DNA of 64,000 nucleotides from a bacterium (GTDB taxonomy: Bacteria; Desulfobacterota; Desulfocorpusculales; Desulfocorpusculum). Position 1 is the first letter of the stretch, and the number at the start of each line of letters is the position of its first letter. The notes under the pieces were generated by a model. The model did not search any database. It saw nothing but the letters and a program-made list of their open reading frames with translations, and was not told the origin of the DNA. The translations under genes and the position numbers were made by a program. The stretch is from the NCBI GenBank assembly GCA_037481695.1, contig JBBFLE010000008.1, positions 1 to 64,000 of the forward strand, read 5' to 3'. Shown one piece after another: positions 46,701 through 56,032 of the stretch.

Positions 46701-47402
46701 GAGCAAAGGCCCTGGCAATCCCCCATGTCTGAAGAATCTCACCTGGGCCTGGAGGAATCCTGGGGTTTGACCACTGCCAAGTTGCCTCCAGATGTCCGCG
46801 GCAGTGGCCGCCAGGCGGCTCTGATGGTGGGGAGAACTCTCCACAGAGCCCTGGAAGTCATGGAACTGGGAGGGGATCTAGAAAAGGAAATCCGTAGGCT
46901 GCGGACCTGGATCCAGAAGGAGCTTGGGGAGCTTTTGGGGGCGGATGAGGCGCAAGGGACCATAAAGAGGGCCCTTTACATCTGGGATGGACTGGCTGGA
47001 GGTAGGATTCTGACGAGGCTGCGGGAGATCAGGGATCAGGTCTTGGCACGGGAACTACCAGTACTCATGGCCCCGGACCAAGGGGAGGATGGCCCGGTGG
47101 GGCTGTGGGCTGGATCCATAGATCTTCTTTACAGGGACCCGCTGGATGGCAGGTGGGTGATTGCGGATTACAAGACTGACAACATCTCCGGCCCGCAGGA
47201 TATAGAATCTCTCTGCCATCTCTATTCCCATCAGGGATGGCACTATGTGCGTGCTGTAAAGGAGATGATGGGCCTGCGGGAGACCCCCAGGTTCGAGCTT
47301 TGGTTTCTCAAGGCGGATCTTATAAAGCAGGTGAGTTTGCAATTCTCAGATGGGAGGAAGCTCCATGGTGCATTTGGAAGAGGAGGAGAAGCTCATTCTT
47401 GA
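43704..47402 (+). CDS. addA: AddA-like UvrD-family helicase-nuclease
   Basis: About 1232 aa. I place the start at TTG 43704, 5-6 nt after GGAGGAAG; the longer frame from 43557 lies wholly inside addB. Helicase motifs: I EAGAGTGKTAVL, II LLVDEFQDTD, III IVGDPKQSIYGWRDAD, IV LSKNFRSVPAIL, V MTIHKAKGLDFSHVYV, VI LYVAMTRAKDRLVMAG. The C-terminal nuclease has GSIDLLYR and VIADYKTDN. All motors and the nuclease look active. The last 38 nt overlap the acyl-CoA dehydrogenase gene. Confidence 0.92.
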   Translation: MTHRLSKEELARQDSQARAWAQREFEIPLALEAGAGTGKTAVLTARILSWCMNQGWMRAQRQLETSCQTLGSSKPPDSELVAARVLDRIKAITFTEAASAEMASRLARALSELEQGRVPLALDPEVLPQDREIWRKRGRALLESLDHISVQTIHAFCLSILSRFPLEAGLHPQLVVDAEGLLLEDLARELLEGLLLPGQDNGLDADLLILLQEGVGPEKILEALLDLVQDGVPLEALRQDAFSQIRLTHIRSSMEQALTDLGQAQIVLGGMENRSPRTKALLEALQSTCGLFGQLHLDSIEALEELCQRIQEIWPQQALEVLGQWALGKFNKTEARAIEQMGEATSSAAKMLHGLINHLKKLRPLLFQKAQAVLALLLERMYKEMRSRGILSFGGILRWTRDLLTQHPEVLSQVRESMDQLLVDEFQDTDILQCEIVRMIALEGAPQTRPGLFIVGDPKQSIYGWRDADLRAYDSFLQELQDRGGKVFFLSKNFRSVPAILEEVQRVMDPVMVRKQGVQPQFQPLLPAQHRLDSQDLSKGAWDPVEYWVSIEAGETKSITKAQATELEARALAHDILRLHAEARVNWRDIGILLRSTGDQEVYLRALKEAGIPYWVSSDKSYFRRREVLDAISLLGCVLDSTDQLSLVSFLRSASVGVPDVAWIQLWSQGFPKAMARISGMDPQEISRIREMVEEVSKSIAPSSIPGLQRIGGWHFSLMAAVEAIARLREFFQKEPHDLFLEHMRQLTLLEVTEGARYLGAFRLANLERFFRLCYRALEASPGAPQPALRMLKSAVRRQRELQEATPPEALEDAVSVMTIHKAKGLDFSHVYVVQAHKSIRTGQDHENRVESWEQGWECCLMGLPSPGYLQVQQRLEEVSRAETIRTLYVAMTRAKDRLVMAGDWGRKTSSGQDNYASLVNKRQGGLPDLDEAISDLRSQRGKDFVRDEWGVMWRFPALWDSASGGLQPEASHQEEFSAQRIMDEAEELASLAGWAHCHEQRPWQSPMSEESHLGLEESWGLTTAKLPPDVRGSGRQAALMVGRTLHRALEVMELGGDLEKEIRRLRTWIQKELGELLGADEAQGTIKRALYIWDGLAGGRILTRLREIRDQVLARELPVLMAPDQGEDGPVGLWAGSIDLLYRDPLDGRWVIADYKTDNISGPQDIESLCHLYSHQGWHYVRAVKEMMGLRETPRFELWFLKADLIKQVSLQFSDGRKLHGAFGRGGEAHS

Positions 47403-48504
47403 GACCGTGAGGCGCATAGGGGTCGAGCGGGTCAAACCTAGGGCATCGGAGATAGACGAAAAGGGAGAGTTCCCCTGGGACATGGTGGAGCTCTTCTCCG
47501 AAAATGGCATCCTAGCCCCCCTTGTTCCAGAGCAATACGGAGGAATAGGAGCAAGGTATTTGCTCTTTGCCATGATCGTGGAGGAGATAGCCAAGAGCTG
47601 TGCATCCTCGGCTCTCATCCTCATAGCCCAGGCCGACGGCATGATGCCCATCCTCATCGGGGGTAGCCAACAGCTCCAAAAGCGGTATCTGCCGGCACTT
47701 GCCAGGGGAAAGCTGGCTGCCTTTGCAGCCACAGAGCCTCAGGCCGGCTCTGATGTTTTGTCCATGCGCAGCAGGGCCATCAAGGTGCCTGGAGGTTATC
47801 TGTTAAACGGGCAGAAATGTTTCATTACCAACGGATCAGTAGCTGATGTCATATGTGTTTATGCTTACACTCAGCCCCAGGAAAAAGCCAGGGGAATGAG
47901 TTGCTTTGTGGTGGAAAAACATGCCAAGGGCCTCCACTACGGCAAGAATGAGAACAAGATGGGCATGAGGGGTTCGGTCAACTCAGAGCTTTTTTTCGAG
48001 GATCTATTCCTGCCTCAGGAAAGCCTCATAGGGGAGGAAGGCACTGGTTTTCCCAACATGATGGAGTGTTTGGATGGAAGCCGAATGTTCGCTGCTGCCC
48101 AGGCAGTGGGGCTGGCCCAAGGGGCCATAGAAGAGGCGGTCTCCTACGCAAAACAAAGGGTGCAATTTGGAAGGCCCATAGCCGATCTGCAGGCCATACA
48201 GTTCATGATCGCAGATATGGCAGCTTCCACAGAGGCTGCTCGCCTCCTGACATACCAGGCGGCTGTTCACCTGGACAGAGGGGATCGGAAATTGATTCCC
48301 CGTTTCTGCGCCATGGCCAAGTTCATTGCTTCTGATACGGCCATGAAGGTGACCACAGACGCGGTTCAGGTCATGGGTGGCTACGGATACATGAAGGAAT
48401 TCCCAGTGGAACGCATGATGCGAGATGCCAAGCTCATACAGATTTACACAGGAACCAATCAGATTCTAAGGATGGTTGCAGCCAGGTCCATATTCGGCAG
48501 ATAA
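47365..48504 (+). CDS. acyl-CoA dehydrogenase with Asp91 and no catalytic Glu (Ch1CoA dehydrogenase-like signature)
   Basis: 379 aa from ATG 47365, behind GGGAGGAAG. FAD and CoA-binding blocks are complete: AFAATEPQAGSD (120-130), CFITNGSVAD (152-161), RVQFGRPIADLQ (265-275) and QVMGGYGYMKEFPVER (335-350). The usual catalytic Glu of YEGT is Thr362 (IYTGTNQI), and the alternative Glu site of isovaleryl-CoA dehydrogenase is also not Glu (LDGSR at 236-240). Asp91 is present (AQADGMMPI). Loss of the Glu together with Asp91 is, to my memory, the pattern of cyclohex-1-ene-1-carboxyl-CoA dehydrogenase. An electron-transfer flavoprotein is the expected acceptor; none is nearby. Confidence 0.85.
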   Translation: MVHLEEEEKLILETVRRIGVERVKPRASEIDEKGEFPWDMVELFSENGILAPLVPEQYGGIGARYLLFAMIVEEIAKSCASSALILIAQADGMMPILIGGSQQLQKRYLPALARGKLAAFAATEPQAGSDVLSMRSRAIKVPGGYLLNGQKCFITNGSVADVICVYAYTQPQEKARGMSCFVVEKHAKGLHYGKNENKMGMRGSVNSELFFEDLFLPQESLIGEEGTGFPNMMECLDGSRMFAAAQAVGLAQGAIEEAVSYAKQRVQFGRPIADLQAIQFMIADMAASTEAARLLTYQAAVHLDRGDRKLIPRFCAMAKFIASDTAMKVTTDAVQVMGGYGYMKEFPVERMMRDAKLIQIYTGTNQILRMVAARSIFGR

Positions 48505-48555
48505 GGGGTGACCCCAATCAATGGAGTTGGGCATTTAGGTTATCCGGGGGAACCA

Positions 48556-49479
48556 TCATGTTGGAGAGGTCTTTTTCTCTTCTCCCCTTTGGCCTGCCAC
48601 CACCCCTACCAGACCCAGAGTCACCAGCCCCAGTGCCCCCAATTCCCTCCAGCCCAGGGGCTCTCCCAGAAGAAGCCCACCCGAAAGCACCCCTATGGCC
48701 GGCACCACCAGGGTACCCAAGGAGGCTACACTCACCGGGAAGATCTTGATCACCTCCAGCCATCCCCAATAACCCAGGACAACACCCACCACAACCACAT
48801 AGGTGGTGGCCAGGCAAGCTTTCAAGGAGATCTCAAGCTTCCAAATAGGCTGCTCCAGAAAGACAGTGCCCACCAAAACCGGCAGACCTCCCAGGATAAG
48901 TTGCCATCCCGCAAAGACCCTGGTGGAAATGCTCCAGGCTCTCTTTTTGATGAGCACTGTACCCAGGGCCCAGGAAAAGGCAGCTCCCAACATAAGCACA
49001 CTACCCAAAGGGGTTTTCCCCACAAGTTTGGCTTCTGGACCCATCAGTAGGGCAAGCCCCAAGAGTCCCAGGCCCAGTCCCAAGACTCTCCAGGTCGTGA
49101 GCCTTTCCCCCAGCATGATCCTTCCGAGAAGGCAGGCCCAAAGGGGCATGGTGTAGGCCAAGATTGCGGCTCTTCCAGCCTCCAGGATCATTATTCCGTA
49201 AGCCGAAAGCAGATTCCATCCGGTCACATTCACCGCTGCCACCATCAGCAGGGGGATGAGTTCCCTTGTTGGGACCTGCAGGCTTTCCCCCTTGCCCTTG
49301 GCCAGAGACAAGATCATGAGGCCTCCTCCCAGCAGGCACAGAGTCCTGAAGTTCCATGGGGGCACCTCCGCCAGGGCCAGCTTCATGATGGGCCAGCCCA
49401 GACCCCATGTCAGGGTCAAGAAGCCAAGCAGCAAGAAGCCCCGCTTGAAGGCGGGGCTTTTTCTTTTGGACTCTATCAT
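48556..49479 (-). CDS. EamA/DMT-family transporter
   Basis: 307 aa with about ten hydrophobic segments in two repeats. The first EamA repeat begins FLTLTWGLGWPIMKLALAEV; the second includes GSVLMLGAAFSWALGTVLIKK and ends in ALGLVTLGLVGVVAG. Such carriers export or import small metabolites or amino acids; the substrate is unknown. The ATG at 49479 has a weak ribosome site. The first 15 codons contain a strong GC hairpin (49436-49459), so the true start might lie just inside. It follows nuoN by 47 nt and converges with the acyl-CoA dehydrogenase gene. Confidence 0.88.
   Translation of the reverse strand: MIESKRKSPAFKRGFLLLGFLTLTWGLGWPIMKLALAEVPPWNFRTLCLLGGGLMILSLAKGKGESLQVPTRELIPLLMVAAVNVTGWNLLSAYGIMILEAGRAAILAYTMPLWACLLGRIMLGERLTTWRVLGLGLGLLGLALLMGPEAKLVGKTPLGSVLMLGAAFSWALGTVLIKKRAWSISTRVFAGWQLILGGLPVLVGTVFLEQPIWKLEISLKACLATTYVVVVGVVLGYWGWLEVIKIFPVSVASLGTLVVPAIGVLSGGLLLGEPLGWRELGALGLVTLGLVGVVAGQRGEEKKTSPT
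49436..49467 (+). terminator. terminator-like hairpin within the start of the DMT gene
   Basis: AAGCCCCGC pairs with GCGGGGCTT across TTGAAG and is followed on the plus strand by TTTCTTTT. On the minus strand the tail is TTCTTGCTGCTT, which is weaker. Placed 70-90 nt past the nuoN stop, it could end the nuo transcript, although it overlaps codons 7-15 of the transporter frame. Confidence 0.6.
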
Positions 49480-49526
49480 GTAAGCCTGGTCCGAGGGAGT
49501 TATTTTCTATGGGGCTCCCTGGATTT

Positions 49527-50984
49527 CTAGAAAAGCTTGGGAAGAGCTTGTCTTGCCAGTTCCAGGTAGGCGTTGGGAAAGGCTCCTACCCAAAGGGTGC
49601 CCACGGCCATGAGCACCACGGCCACCACGGCCGGAGCTCCGAAGCACACACCCTGGATCTCTTTTTCCGCTGGCTGCATGTAGATCTTGATGGTCACCCG
49701 GAAGTAATAGTACACGGACACCAGGGAGTTCAAGACCGCTATGACAACCAGCCATACATATCCTTTTGCCACAGCCGCCGAGAACACGTAGAACTTGCCC
49801 ATGAACCCAGCCGTGGGGGGAAGGCCTGCCAGGGAGAACATGAAGAGGGCCATGGCTGCACCCAGAACCGGATAGCGGCTTCCCATGCCCTTGTAGTCTT
49901 CTATCTGGACATTCTCCTCTCCCTTGCTGCCATAGAGCACCACCACGGCAAAGGCTCCCATGTTCATGAGGGCATAGGCCAAAACATAGTACAGGATGCT
50001 GGCGCTAGCAGCCTCCCCGCCTGCCACCATGCCCACCAGAATATAGCCAGCATGGGCTATGCTGGAGTATGCCAGCATTCTCTTGATGTTCTCCTGTGCT
50101 ATGGCCACCACATTTCCGAGGGTCATGGTGGCCACGGCCAGGACCCACAAGACCATGGAGTAGTCTGCTTGTAAACTCTCCAGACTGTAGAGGAAGACCC
50201 TCAAGAAAGCCGCAAAAGCAGCTGCCTTGACCCCTGCAGCCATGTACCCTGTGATGGGAGATGGTGCCCCCTCGTATACATCCGGGGTCCACATGTGGAA
50301 GGGCACAGATGCCACCTTGAACCCAAAGCCCACCACCAGCATGCCCATTCCCAGGATCAACAGGCTCGTGCGGCCTGAGCTTCCCTTTCCTGCCAGGAAA
50401 TCCGCAATATCTTTCAAATGGGTGGATCCGGTGGCCCCGTACACCAGGGCGATCCCGTAGAGAAGAAAGGCACTGCTGAAAGCCCCCAGCAGCAGGTACT
50501 TCAGCGCACCTTCATGCCCTTTGGGATGCTCCTTGCGCCAGCCGGCCAACACATAGATGGATATGCTCATGGTCTCCAGCCCCAGGAAGATCATGATCAA
50601 CTCCTGGGCCGATGCCATCATCATCATTCCGAAGGTGGCAAAGAGCATAAGCACATAATATTCATAATGGTCCACACCCTCCTGGACCAGGTAATCCATG
50701 GAGATCAGTATGGTCACTGCGGCTGTCAAAAGAAGCACAGCCTGGAAGAAAAGGGCAAAGGAATCCAGTACCACCATCCGGCCGAAACCAGGCTCATTCT
50801 TGCCCCAGAGCCCCATGGTCACCAGGAAGGCCAAGATCACTCCCGCAAGGCTGAGATATGGCGAAAGCCTGCCCAATTGCTTTCTGGACAAGAACCCCAA
50901 GGTCAGCACCAGGAGCCCTGTGACACACACTATGAGATGGGGCCCCACGCTCAACAGATTCACGCTGGGAATGCTCCAGGACAT
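49527..50984 (-). CDS. nuoN: NADH-quinone oxidoreductase subunit N
   Basis: Antiporter-like membrane subunit of complex I, 485 aa and about 14 hydrophobic segments. Conserved blocks include MSISIYVLAGWRKEHPKGHEGALKYLL with the proton-path glutamate/lysine region, FKVASVPFHMWTPDVYEGAP and LAYSSIAHAGYILVG. It is the last gene of the nuo operon, 51 nt after nuoM. The catalytic helix segments appear complete. Confidence 0.95.
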   Translation of the reverse strand: MSWSIPSVNLLSVGPHLIVCVTGLLVLTLGFLSRKQLGRLSPYLSLAGVILAFLVTMGLWGKNEPGFGRMVVLDSFALFFQAVLLLTAAVTILISMDYLVQEGVDHYEYYVLMLFATFGMMMMASAQELIMIFLGLETMSISIYVLAGWRKEHPKGHEGALKYLLLGAFSSAFLLYGIALVYGATGSTHLKDIADFLAGKGSSGRTSLLILGMGMLVVGFGFKVASVPFHMWTPDVYEGAPSPITGYMAAGVKAAAFAAFLRVFLYSLESLQADYSMVLWVLAVATMTLGNVVAIAQENIKRMLAYSSIAHAGYILVGMVAGGEAASASILYYVLAYALMNMGAFAVVVLYGSKGEENVQIEDYKGMGSRYPVLGAAMALFMFSLAGLPPTAGFMGKFYVFSAAVAKGYVWLVVIAVLNSLVSVYYYFRVTIKIYMQPAEKEIQGVCFGAPAVVAVVLMAVGTLWVGAFPNAYLELARQALPKLF

Positions 50985-51035
50985 GCCTAACTCCTCGCGT
51001 CTTTGGTATGCTGTCTCAAAACAATATCTTCTTCA

Positions 51036-52643
51036 TCACCTGGGCTTCTCTGGGCCTTCTGCCTTGAACCAGGCGAACTGCTTTTCCCCTTTTCCCTGCT
51101 CCAGTTCCACCACCACCGCGCTCTTGGCATGGACCTTATCCAGCAGATGGGCCACAGATGGCTCCATTCTCTGCAGGAATGGTTTGGGATAAACCCCTAT
51201 CCAGCCTATGCACACCACCAGGGGAAGCAGCACCACCACCTCCCTCAGGCTCAGGTCAGGAAGCCCCAGGTTCTTGGGGTTGGTCACCTCTCCGAAGAAA
51301 ACCCGTTGGTACATCCAGAGCATGTACACCGCAGCAAAGATCACTCCTGTGGCGGCCACCACGGCAAAGGGTTTGTTGACCAGGAATGTACCCAGCAGCA
51401 CCAAGAACTCACCCACAAAGCCATTCAAGCCAGGTAGGCCTATGGAAGAGAGTGTGAATATCATGAAGAAGGCGGCATAGGCTGGCATTACCTTGGCCAT
51501 GCCTCCATATTCGGCTATGAGTCTTGTGTGCCTCCGCTCGTAGATCATGCCCACTACCAGAAACAAGGCCCCTGTGCTGAGCCCATGGTTGATCATTTGA
51601 AGAATGCTGCCCTCGACCCCCTGAATGGTAAAGGCAAACATGCCCAGCATCACGAACCCCAGGTGGCTTACGCTGGAGAAGGCCACCAGTCTCTTTACAT
51701 CTTTCTGAACCATGGCCACCCACGCCCCGTATATTATCCCTATCAAGGCCAGCACCGAGATCCAGCCCATGGCCGCAAGGGATGCATTGGGAAAAAGTGG
51801 CATGCTGTATCTCAGAAAACCGTATGTACCCATCTTCAAGAGCACGGCGGCCAGAAGCACGCTTCCCACCGTGGGGGCCTCGGTGTGAGCATCCGGTAGC
51901 CATGTGTGAAAAGGCCACATGGGCACCTTTATGGCAAAGGCCAGGAAGAAAGCCAGAAAGAGCCAGCTCTGAAGGTGGGTGGGAAGATTCAGATCATAAT
52001 ATTTGAGAAGGTCGAAGGTGTACACCCCTGTTGCACTGTGGTACTGGAAGTAGAGCACCAGTATGGCCACTAGCATGAGCAGGCTTCCCACCATGGTAAA
52101 GATAACAAACTTAATGGCCGAGTACACCCTGGCAGGCATCTCCCTGCCAAAGACCTTTCTCATGGTAGGAGTACCCCATATTCCTATGAGAAGGTACATG
52201 GGGATGAGCATTACTTCCCAGAACACATAGAACAGGAAGAGATCCAAGGCGCAAAAGACCCCTATCATCCCGGTCTCCAAGAAGAGCAGACATACCAGGA
52301 ACTCCTTGACCTTTACCTGTATGTCTGTCCAGCATGCCAGCACCGCTATGGCCGTAAGCAAGGTGGTCAAAAGCACCAGATAGAGGCTTATTCCGTCTAT
52401 GCCAAGGCTGTAGGTGATGCCCAGGGACGGGATCCACTCCACTCTCTCCAGGAACTGGAAGGCCGCGGTGTTGGTCTGAAAATCCCTGTAAAGTACCAAG
52501 GAGACAAGGAAATCCACCACCGTCACCGCCAGGGCTATGGAACGAAGAGCCTTGTGCTGATCCTTGCCCGTAAAGACCAGGGCTAGGGCCCCCACCAACG
52601 GGAAAAAGATTATGAAGCTCAGCACGGGGAATGCGTGATCCAT
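51036..52643 (-). CDS. nuoM: NADH-quinone oxidoreductase subunit M
   Basis: Antiporter-like proton-pumping subunit of complex I, 535 aa. Family signatures are [41 protein letters not shown] with the key glutamate, [20 protein letters not shown] with the proton-channel lysine, and [16 protein letters not shown]. It lies between nuoL (30 nt) and nuoN (51 nt). Confidence 0.96.
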   Translation of the reverse strand: MDHAFPVLSFIIFFPLVGALALVFTGKDQHKALRSIALAVTVVDFLVSLVLYRDFQTNTAAFQFLERVEWIPSLGITYSLGIDGISLYLVLLTTLLTAIAVLACWTDIQVKVKEFLVCLLFLETGMIGVFCALDLFLFYVFWEVMLIPMYLLIGIWGTPTMRKVFGREMPARVYSAIKFVIFTMVGSLLMLVAILVLYFQYHSATGVYTFDLLKYYDLNLPTHLQSWLFLAFFLAFAIKVPMWPFHTWLPDAHTEAPTVGSVLLAAVLLKMGTYGFLRYSMPLFPNASLAAMGWISVLALIGIIYGAWVAMVQKDVKRLVAFSSVSHLGFVMLGMFAFTIQGVEGSILQMINHGLSTGALFLVVGMIYERRHTRLIAEYGGMAKVMPAYAAFFMIFTLSSIGLPGLNGFVGEFLVLLGTFLVNKPFAVVAATGVIFAAVYMLWMYQRVFFGEVTNPKNLGLPDLSLREVVVLLPLVVCIGWIGVYPKPFLQRMEPSVAHLLDKVHAKSAVVVELEQGKGEKQFAWFKAEGPEKPR

Positions 52644-52673
52644 GAGAACCGCCCCTCCGTCTCTTAATAGTGC

Positions 52674-54596
52674 TCAGCCTAAGACCATGTAACCCAAGAC
52701 AAACAGCACGCCCACCAGGATGGACAAGGCATAGTTCTGCACCAGCCCTGTCTGCACCCTTCTAAGCATTGCTCCGGCTTGCCCGGTAACCAGGGCAAAG
52801 CCGTTGGCTATCCAGTCTATTATCCCATCATCAAAGACCTGCCAGAGCCATACGGAAAACCTCACTATGGGGTTCACCACAATGGCATCGTAAAGCTCGT
52901 CCACCCAGTACTTGTTGAAAACAAGCCTGTAAAGCCCTCCCAGGCTTTGTGCAGCTCTCCTGGGCAGATCAGGCTGCTGCACGTAAAAGGTCCTGGCCAT
53001 CCACCAACCCGCCAGGGCAATGAAGAGGGAAATGCCCATTAGCCCCAGTTCCAACCCCATGGAGTGATGTTCTCCATGGGCATGCCCTGCCAGGAATTCC
53101 TGGCCCTTCATGACCGGAGCCAGGAAATCCCCGATGGCATTCCCACCTGGTATCAGAGGCAGGCCCACGAAACCTCCCACCACTGAAAGAACCGCCAGAA
53201 TGATCAGAGGTACAGTCATCACCGAAGGTGACTCGTGAACATGATGCTCCACGTGGGGATCCATGCGGGACTGCCCATGGAATGTCATAAACACGGTTCG
53301 GAACATGTAAAAGGAAGTCATGAAGGCCGCACTGGCCCCAATGAGCCAGAGAAAGATGTTTCCCTGGGTGTATGCCTTGAAGAGGATCTCATCCTTGCTG
53401 AAAAAGCCAGCAAAAGGAAAGATCCCGGCTATGGCCAGGGTGCCTATAAGGTAAGTGGCATAAGTCTTGGGCATGTATTTCCTAAGAGAGCCCATCTTGC
53501 GCATGTCCAGCTCTCCGGCCAGGGCGTGCATGACGCTTCCTGCACCCATGAACAGCAGGGCCTTGAAAAAGGCATGGGTCATGAGATGGAAAATGCCCGC
53601 TGCCCAGGCCCCCACCCCACAGGCCAGAAACATGTAACCCAACTGGCTTATGGTGGAGTATGCCAGGACTCTCTTTATGTCGAACTGGGTCATCCCAATG
53701 GAGGCGGCAAAAATGGCCGTGAGAGCCCCAACCACAGCCACAACACCCATGGACACCGGGGCCATGGCATAGAGCACATTACATCTGGCCACCATGTAAA
53801 CACCTGCCGTGACCATGGTGGCCGCATGGATCAGGGCGCTCACAGGTGTGGGACCCTCCATGGCATCAGGCAACCATGTGTAAAGAGGCAGCTGAGCGCT
53901 CTTGCCCGTTGCTCCGACAAAGAGCAGCAGGGTTATGGCTGTCACAAGGCCTCCTCCCACTGCCAATTCCGCTGGGGCCCTTTGAAATACTTCCTTATAG
54001 TCCAGGGTGCCAAAGGCGCTGAATATCAGGAGCATGCCCAATATGAAGCCAAAGTCCCCTACCCTGTTCACAACAAAGGCCTTCTTGCCCGCATCAGCGG
54101 CAGACTTCTTCTCGTAGTAATAGCCGATGAGAAGATAGGAGCACAGACCCACACCCTCCCAACCCACGAACATGAGCAGGAAGTTGTTGGCGCTCACGAG
54201 GACCAGCATGGCAAACACAAAAAGATTCAGGTACGTGAAGTAGCGTTTGTACCCCACCTCCCCATGCATGTAACCTATGGAATACACGTGGATGATGCAG
54301 CCGACCCCCGAGACAACCATCATCATCACCGCGGAAAGGGGATCCACCAGGAATCCCACCGGCACCTGAAGGCTTCCCGAGAGCATCCAGGTAAATACGT
54401 TAACACTCACGGATCTGTGCTCCTGAGGAAGCCTCAAGAGCTCCAGAAACACCAGGAAGGCCACAACAAAGGAGACCCCTATGGCCCCAGAGGCTATGGG
54501 CCCTGTGATACTTGGCCGCGTGAATCTCCCCAAGAGCCCGTGGATAAAAAATCCCACAAGCGGGCACAAGGGAACTAGCCAAACATACTCGATCAT
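52674..54596 (-). CDS. nuoL: NADH-quinone oxidoreductase subunit L
   Basis: The distal antiporter-like subunit of complex I, 640 aa. It has LFVGWEGVGLCSYLLIGYYYE with the conserved glutamate, QLPLYTWLPDAMEGPTPVSA, LAYSTISQLGYMFLA, and the long lateral helix region at the C-terminus (YRLVFNKYWVDELYDAIVV precedes it). It is slightly shorter than usual only in the loops. It lies 95 nt after nuoK. Confidence 0.96.
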   Translation of the reverse strand: MIEYVWLVPLCPLVGFFIHGLLGRFTRPSITGPIASGAIGVSFVVAFLVFLELLRLPQEHRSVSVNVFTWMLSGSLQVPVGFLVDPLSAVMMMVVSGVGCIIHVYSIGYMHGEVGYKRYFTYLNLFVFAMLVLVSANNFLLMFVGWEGVGLCSYLLIGYYYEKKSAADAGKKAFVVNRVGDFGFILGMLLIFSAFGTLDYKEVFQRAPAELAVGGGLVTAITLLLFVGATGKSAQLPLYTWLPDAMEGPTPVSALIHAATMVTAGVYMVARCNVLYAMAPVSMGVVAVVGALTAIFAASIGMTQFDIKRVLAYSTISQLGYMFLACGVGAWAAGIFHLMTHAFFKALLFMGAGSVMHALAGELDMRKMGSLRKYMPKTYATYLIGTLAIAGIFPFAGFFSKDEILFKAYTQGNIFLWLIGASAAFMTSFYMFRTVFMTFHGQSRMDPHVEHHVHESPSVMTVPLIILAVLSVVGGFVGLPLIPGGNAIGDFLAPVMKGQEFLAGHAHGEHHSMGLELGLMGISLFIALAGWWMARTFYVQQPDLPRRAAQSLGGLYRLVFNKYWVDELYDAIVVNPIVRFSVWLWQVFDDGIIDWIANGFALVTGQAGAMLRRVQTGLVQNYALSILVGVLFVLGYMVLG

Positions 54597-54691
54597 GGGA
54601 AACGCCCCTCCTTGCTCCTTGGAAAACCTATTTCCATGCCACTCTCAGCACTGCCCTCTCACAGGCCACCTAGTTGGCTCTTCCATAAACA

Positions 54692-54994
54692 TCAGCCTTT
54701 GAGCAGGTTGATCTCGTCCACCCTTACGGTCTGCCTGTTTCGGAACACCACTACGATTATGGCCAGCCCCACTGCCACCTCTGCGGCAGCCACGGTCATG
54801 ACAAAGAACACGAACACCTGCCCGTCCAAGGCCTGCAGATAGCGGGACACAGCTATGAAAGTCAGGTTCACTGCATTGAGCATGAGCTCTATGCACATGA
54901 ATATGACTATGGCGTTTCTCCTCACAAAGACCCCCATGGCCCCTATGGTGAAAAGGGCCGCCGCCAGGATCAAGTAATGTGAAAGACTCAACAT
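54692..54994 (-). CDS. nuoK: NADH-quinone oxidoreductase subunit K
   Basis: 100 aa with three hydrophobic segments, the normal size. The conserved glutamates of the proton path lie in [13 protein letters not shown] and in the [11 protein letters not shown] segment. It lies 31 nt after nuoJ. Confidence 0.96.
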   Translation of the reverse strand: MLSLSHYLILAAALFTIGAMGVFVRRNAIVIFMCIELMLNAVNLTFIAVSRYLQALDGQVFVFFVMTVAAAEVAVGLAIIVVVFRNRQTVRVDEINLLKG

Positions 54995-55025
54995 TCGGGC
55001 CTCCTTAGAACCCCACCTAGGCTTC

Positions 55026-55538
55026 TTACATGCGTTTCATGGCGAAGAAAACAGCCCCCACAATGGCGGCCAGCAACAAGATCGATGCCACTTCAAAGGG
55101 CAGAAGATAATCTGTGAAAAGAAGCCTTGCCACCCAAACCGTGTTGCCCAGTTCTTGAACCTTCTCGGGAGGGAAAGTCCCCTTGACCACAGGCAGGGCC
55201 TGTAGCAACCAAACCGGAGCCAGAAGCAGGAACACCAGAACAGCCGCAAATCCCCCCAACCATCTTCGAAACCTGTTTCCCCTGCCCTCTATGGCTTCCT
55301 CTTCTTCCAGGTTCAAAAGCATGATCACAAACAGGAAGAGCACCATTATGGCTCCCGCGTACACAAGCACCTGGATGATGGCCACGAACTCAGCCCCCAA
55401 TATCAAATAGAGTCCGGCCAGGCAGAAGAAGGTGAAGATAAGGGCCACGGCGTTGTGCACGGGCTTCTTGAGAAACACCACCAGCACAGAGGAGATAAGT
55501 GCCAGTCCACCGAAAAGATAGAAGAAAAGGGCTTCCAT
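55026..55538 (-). CDS. nuoJ: NADH-quinone oxidoreductase subunit J
   Basis: 170 aa from ATG 55538, which follows GAGAGGAA closely. The longer frame to 55574 adds charged residues before the first membrane helix and is unlikely. Five hydrophobic segments. The conserved block [26 protein letters not shown] holds the pi-bulge helix region of the subunit. It lies 55 nt after nuoI. Confidence 0.95.
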   Translation of the reverse strand: MEALFFYLFGGLALISSVLVVFLKKPVHNAVALIFTFFCLAGLYLILGAEFVAIIQVLVYAGAIMVLFLFVIMLLNLEEEEAIEGRGNRFRRWLGGFAAVLVFLLLAPVWLLQALPVVKGTFPPEKVQELGNTVWVARLLFTDYLLPFEVASILLLAAIVGAVFFAMKRM

Positions 55539-55593
55539 TTCCTCTCTTACCCCCCGATTCGCTATCCGGTCCACTCCATTGCCGGTAGCTTTT

Positions 55594-55998
55594 TCACTTG
55601 GGCGGCTTCATGATCTTTTCCAGATCCAAGATCAGAGCCTCACGGGTTTCGCCGTCCAACTCGTAATGGGTGGTCATGCCAATGGCATTGACCGGGCAGG
55701 CCTCCACACAGAATCCGCAGAAAATACAACGCCCCAGATCTATTTCGTAGGTCTGGGGATACTGATCCCCTTTTTCATCCTGTATTCCAATTATGCGGAT
55801 ACATTGGGCCGGGCAGACGGTGGCACACAGCATGCAAACCACGCACTTGGGACGACCGTCCTGTCGCTGGTACATGATGTGGCGCGCCCGGTACCTGGGA
55901 TAGGGCTCCCATCTCTCCTCCGGGTACTGTACGGTCACAGCCGGTGAGAAGAAGTGTTTCAAAGTGAGCTCGAGTCCTTTGATGAGTGGCCTAATCAT
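55594..55998 (-). CDS. nuoI: NADH-quinone oxidoreductase subunit I, 2[4Fe-4S] ferredoxin
   Basis: Carries two [4Fe-4S] clusters that pass electrons towards the quinone site, 134 aa. The clusters are CVVCMLCATVCP and CIFCGFCVEACP, each CxxCxxCxxxCP. The N-terminus has the usual helix and YPEERWEPYPRYRARH. In the usual complex I its neighbours include NuoB, but nuoB is not in this window. It lies 34 nt after nuoH. Confidence 0.95.
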   Translation of the reverse strand: MIRPLIKGLELTLKHFFSPAVTVQYPEERWEPYPRYRARHIMYQRQDGRPKCVVCMLCATVCPAQCIRIIGIQDEKGDQYPQTYEIDLGRCIFCGFCVEACPVNAIGMTTHYELDGETREALILDLEKIMKPPK

Positions 55999-56032
55999 CC
56001 TGAGTCTCCCTTGTCCTCCCTTTGGAAGGATC

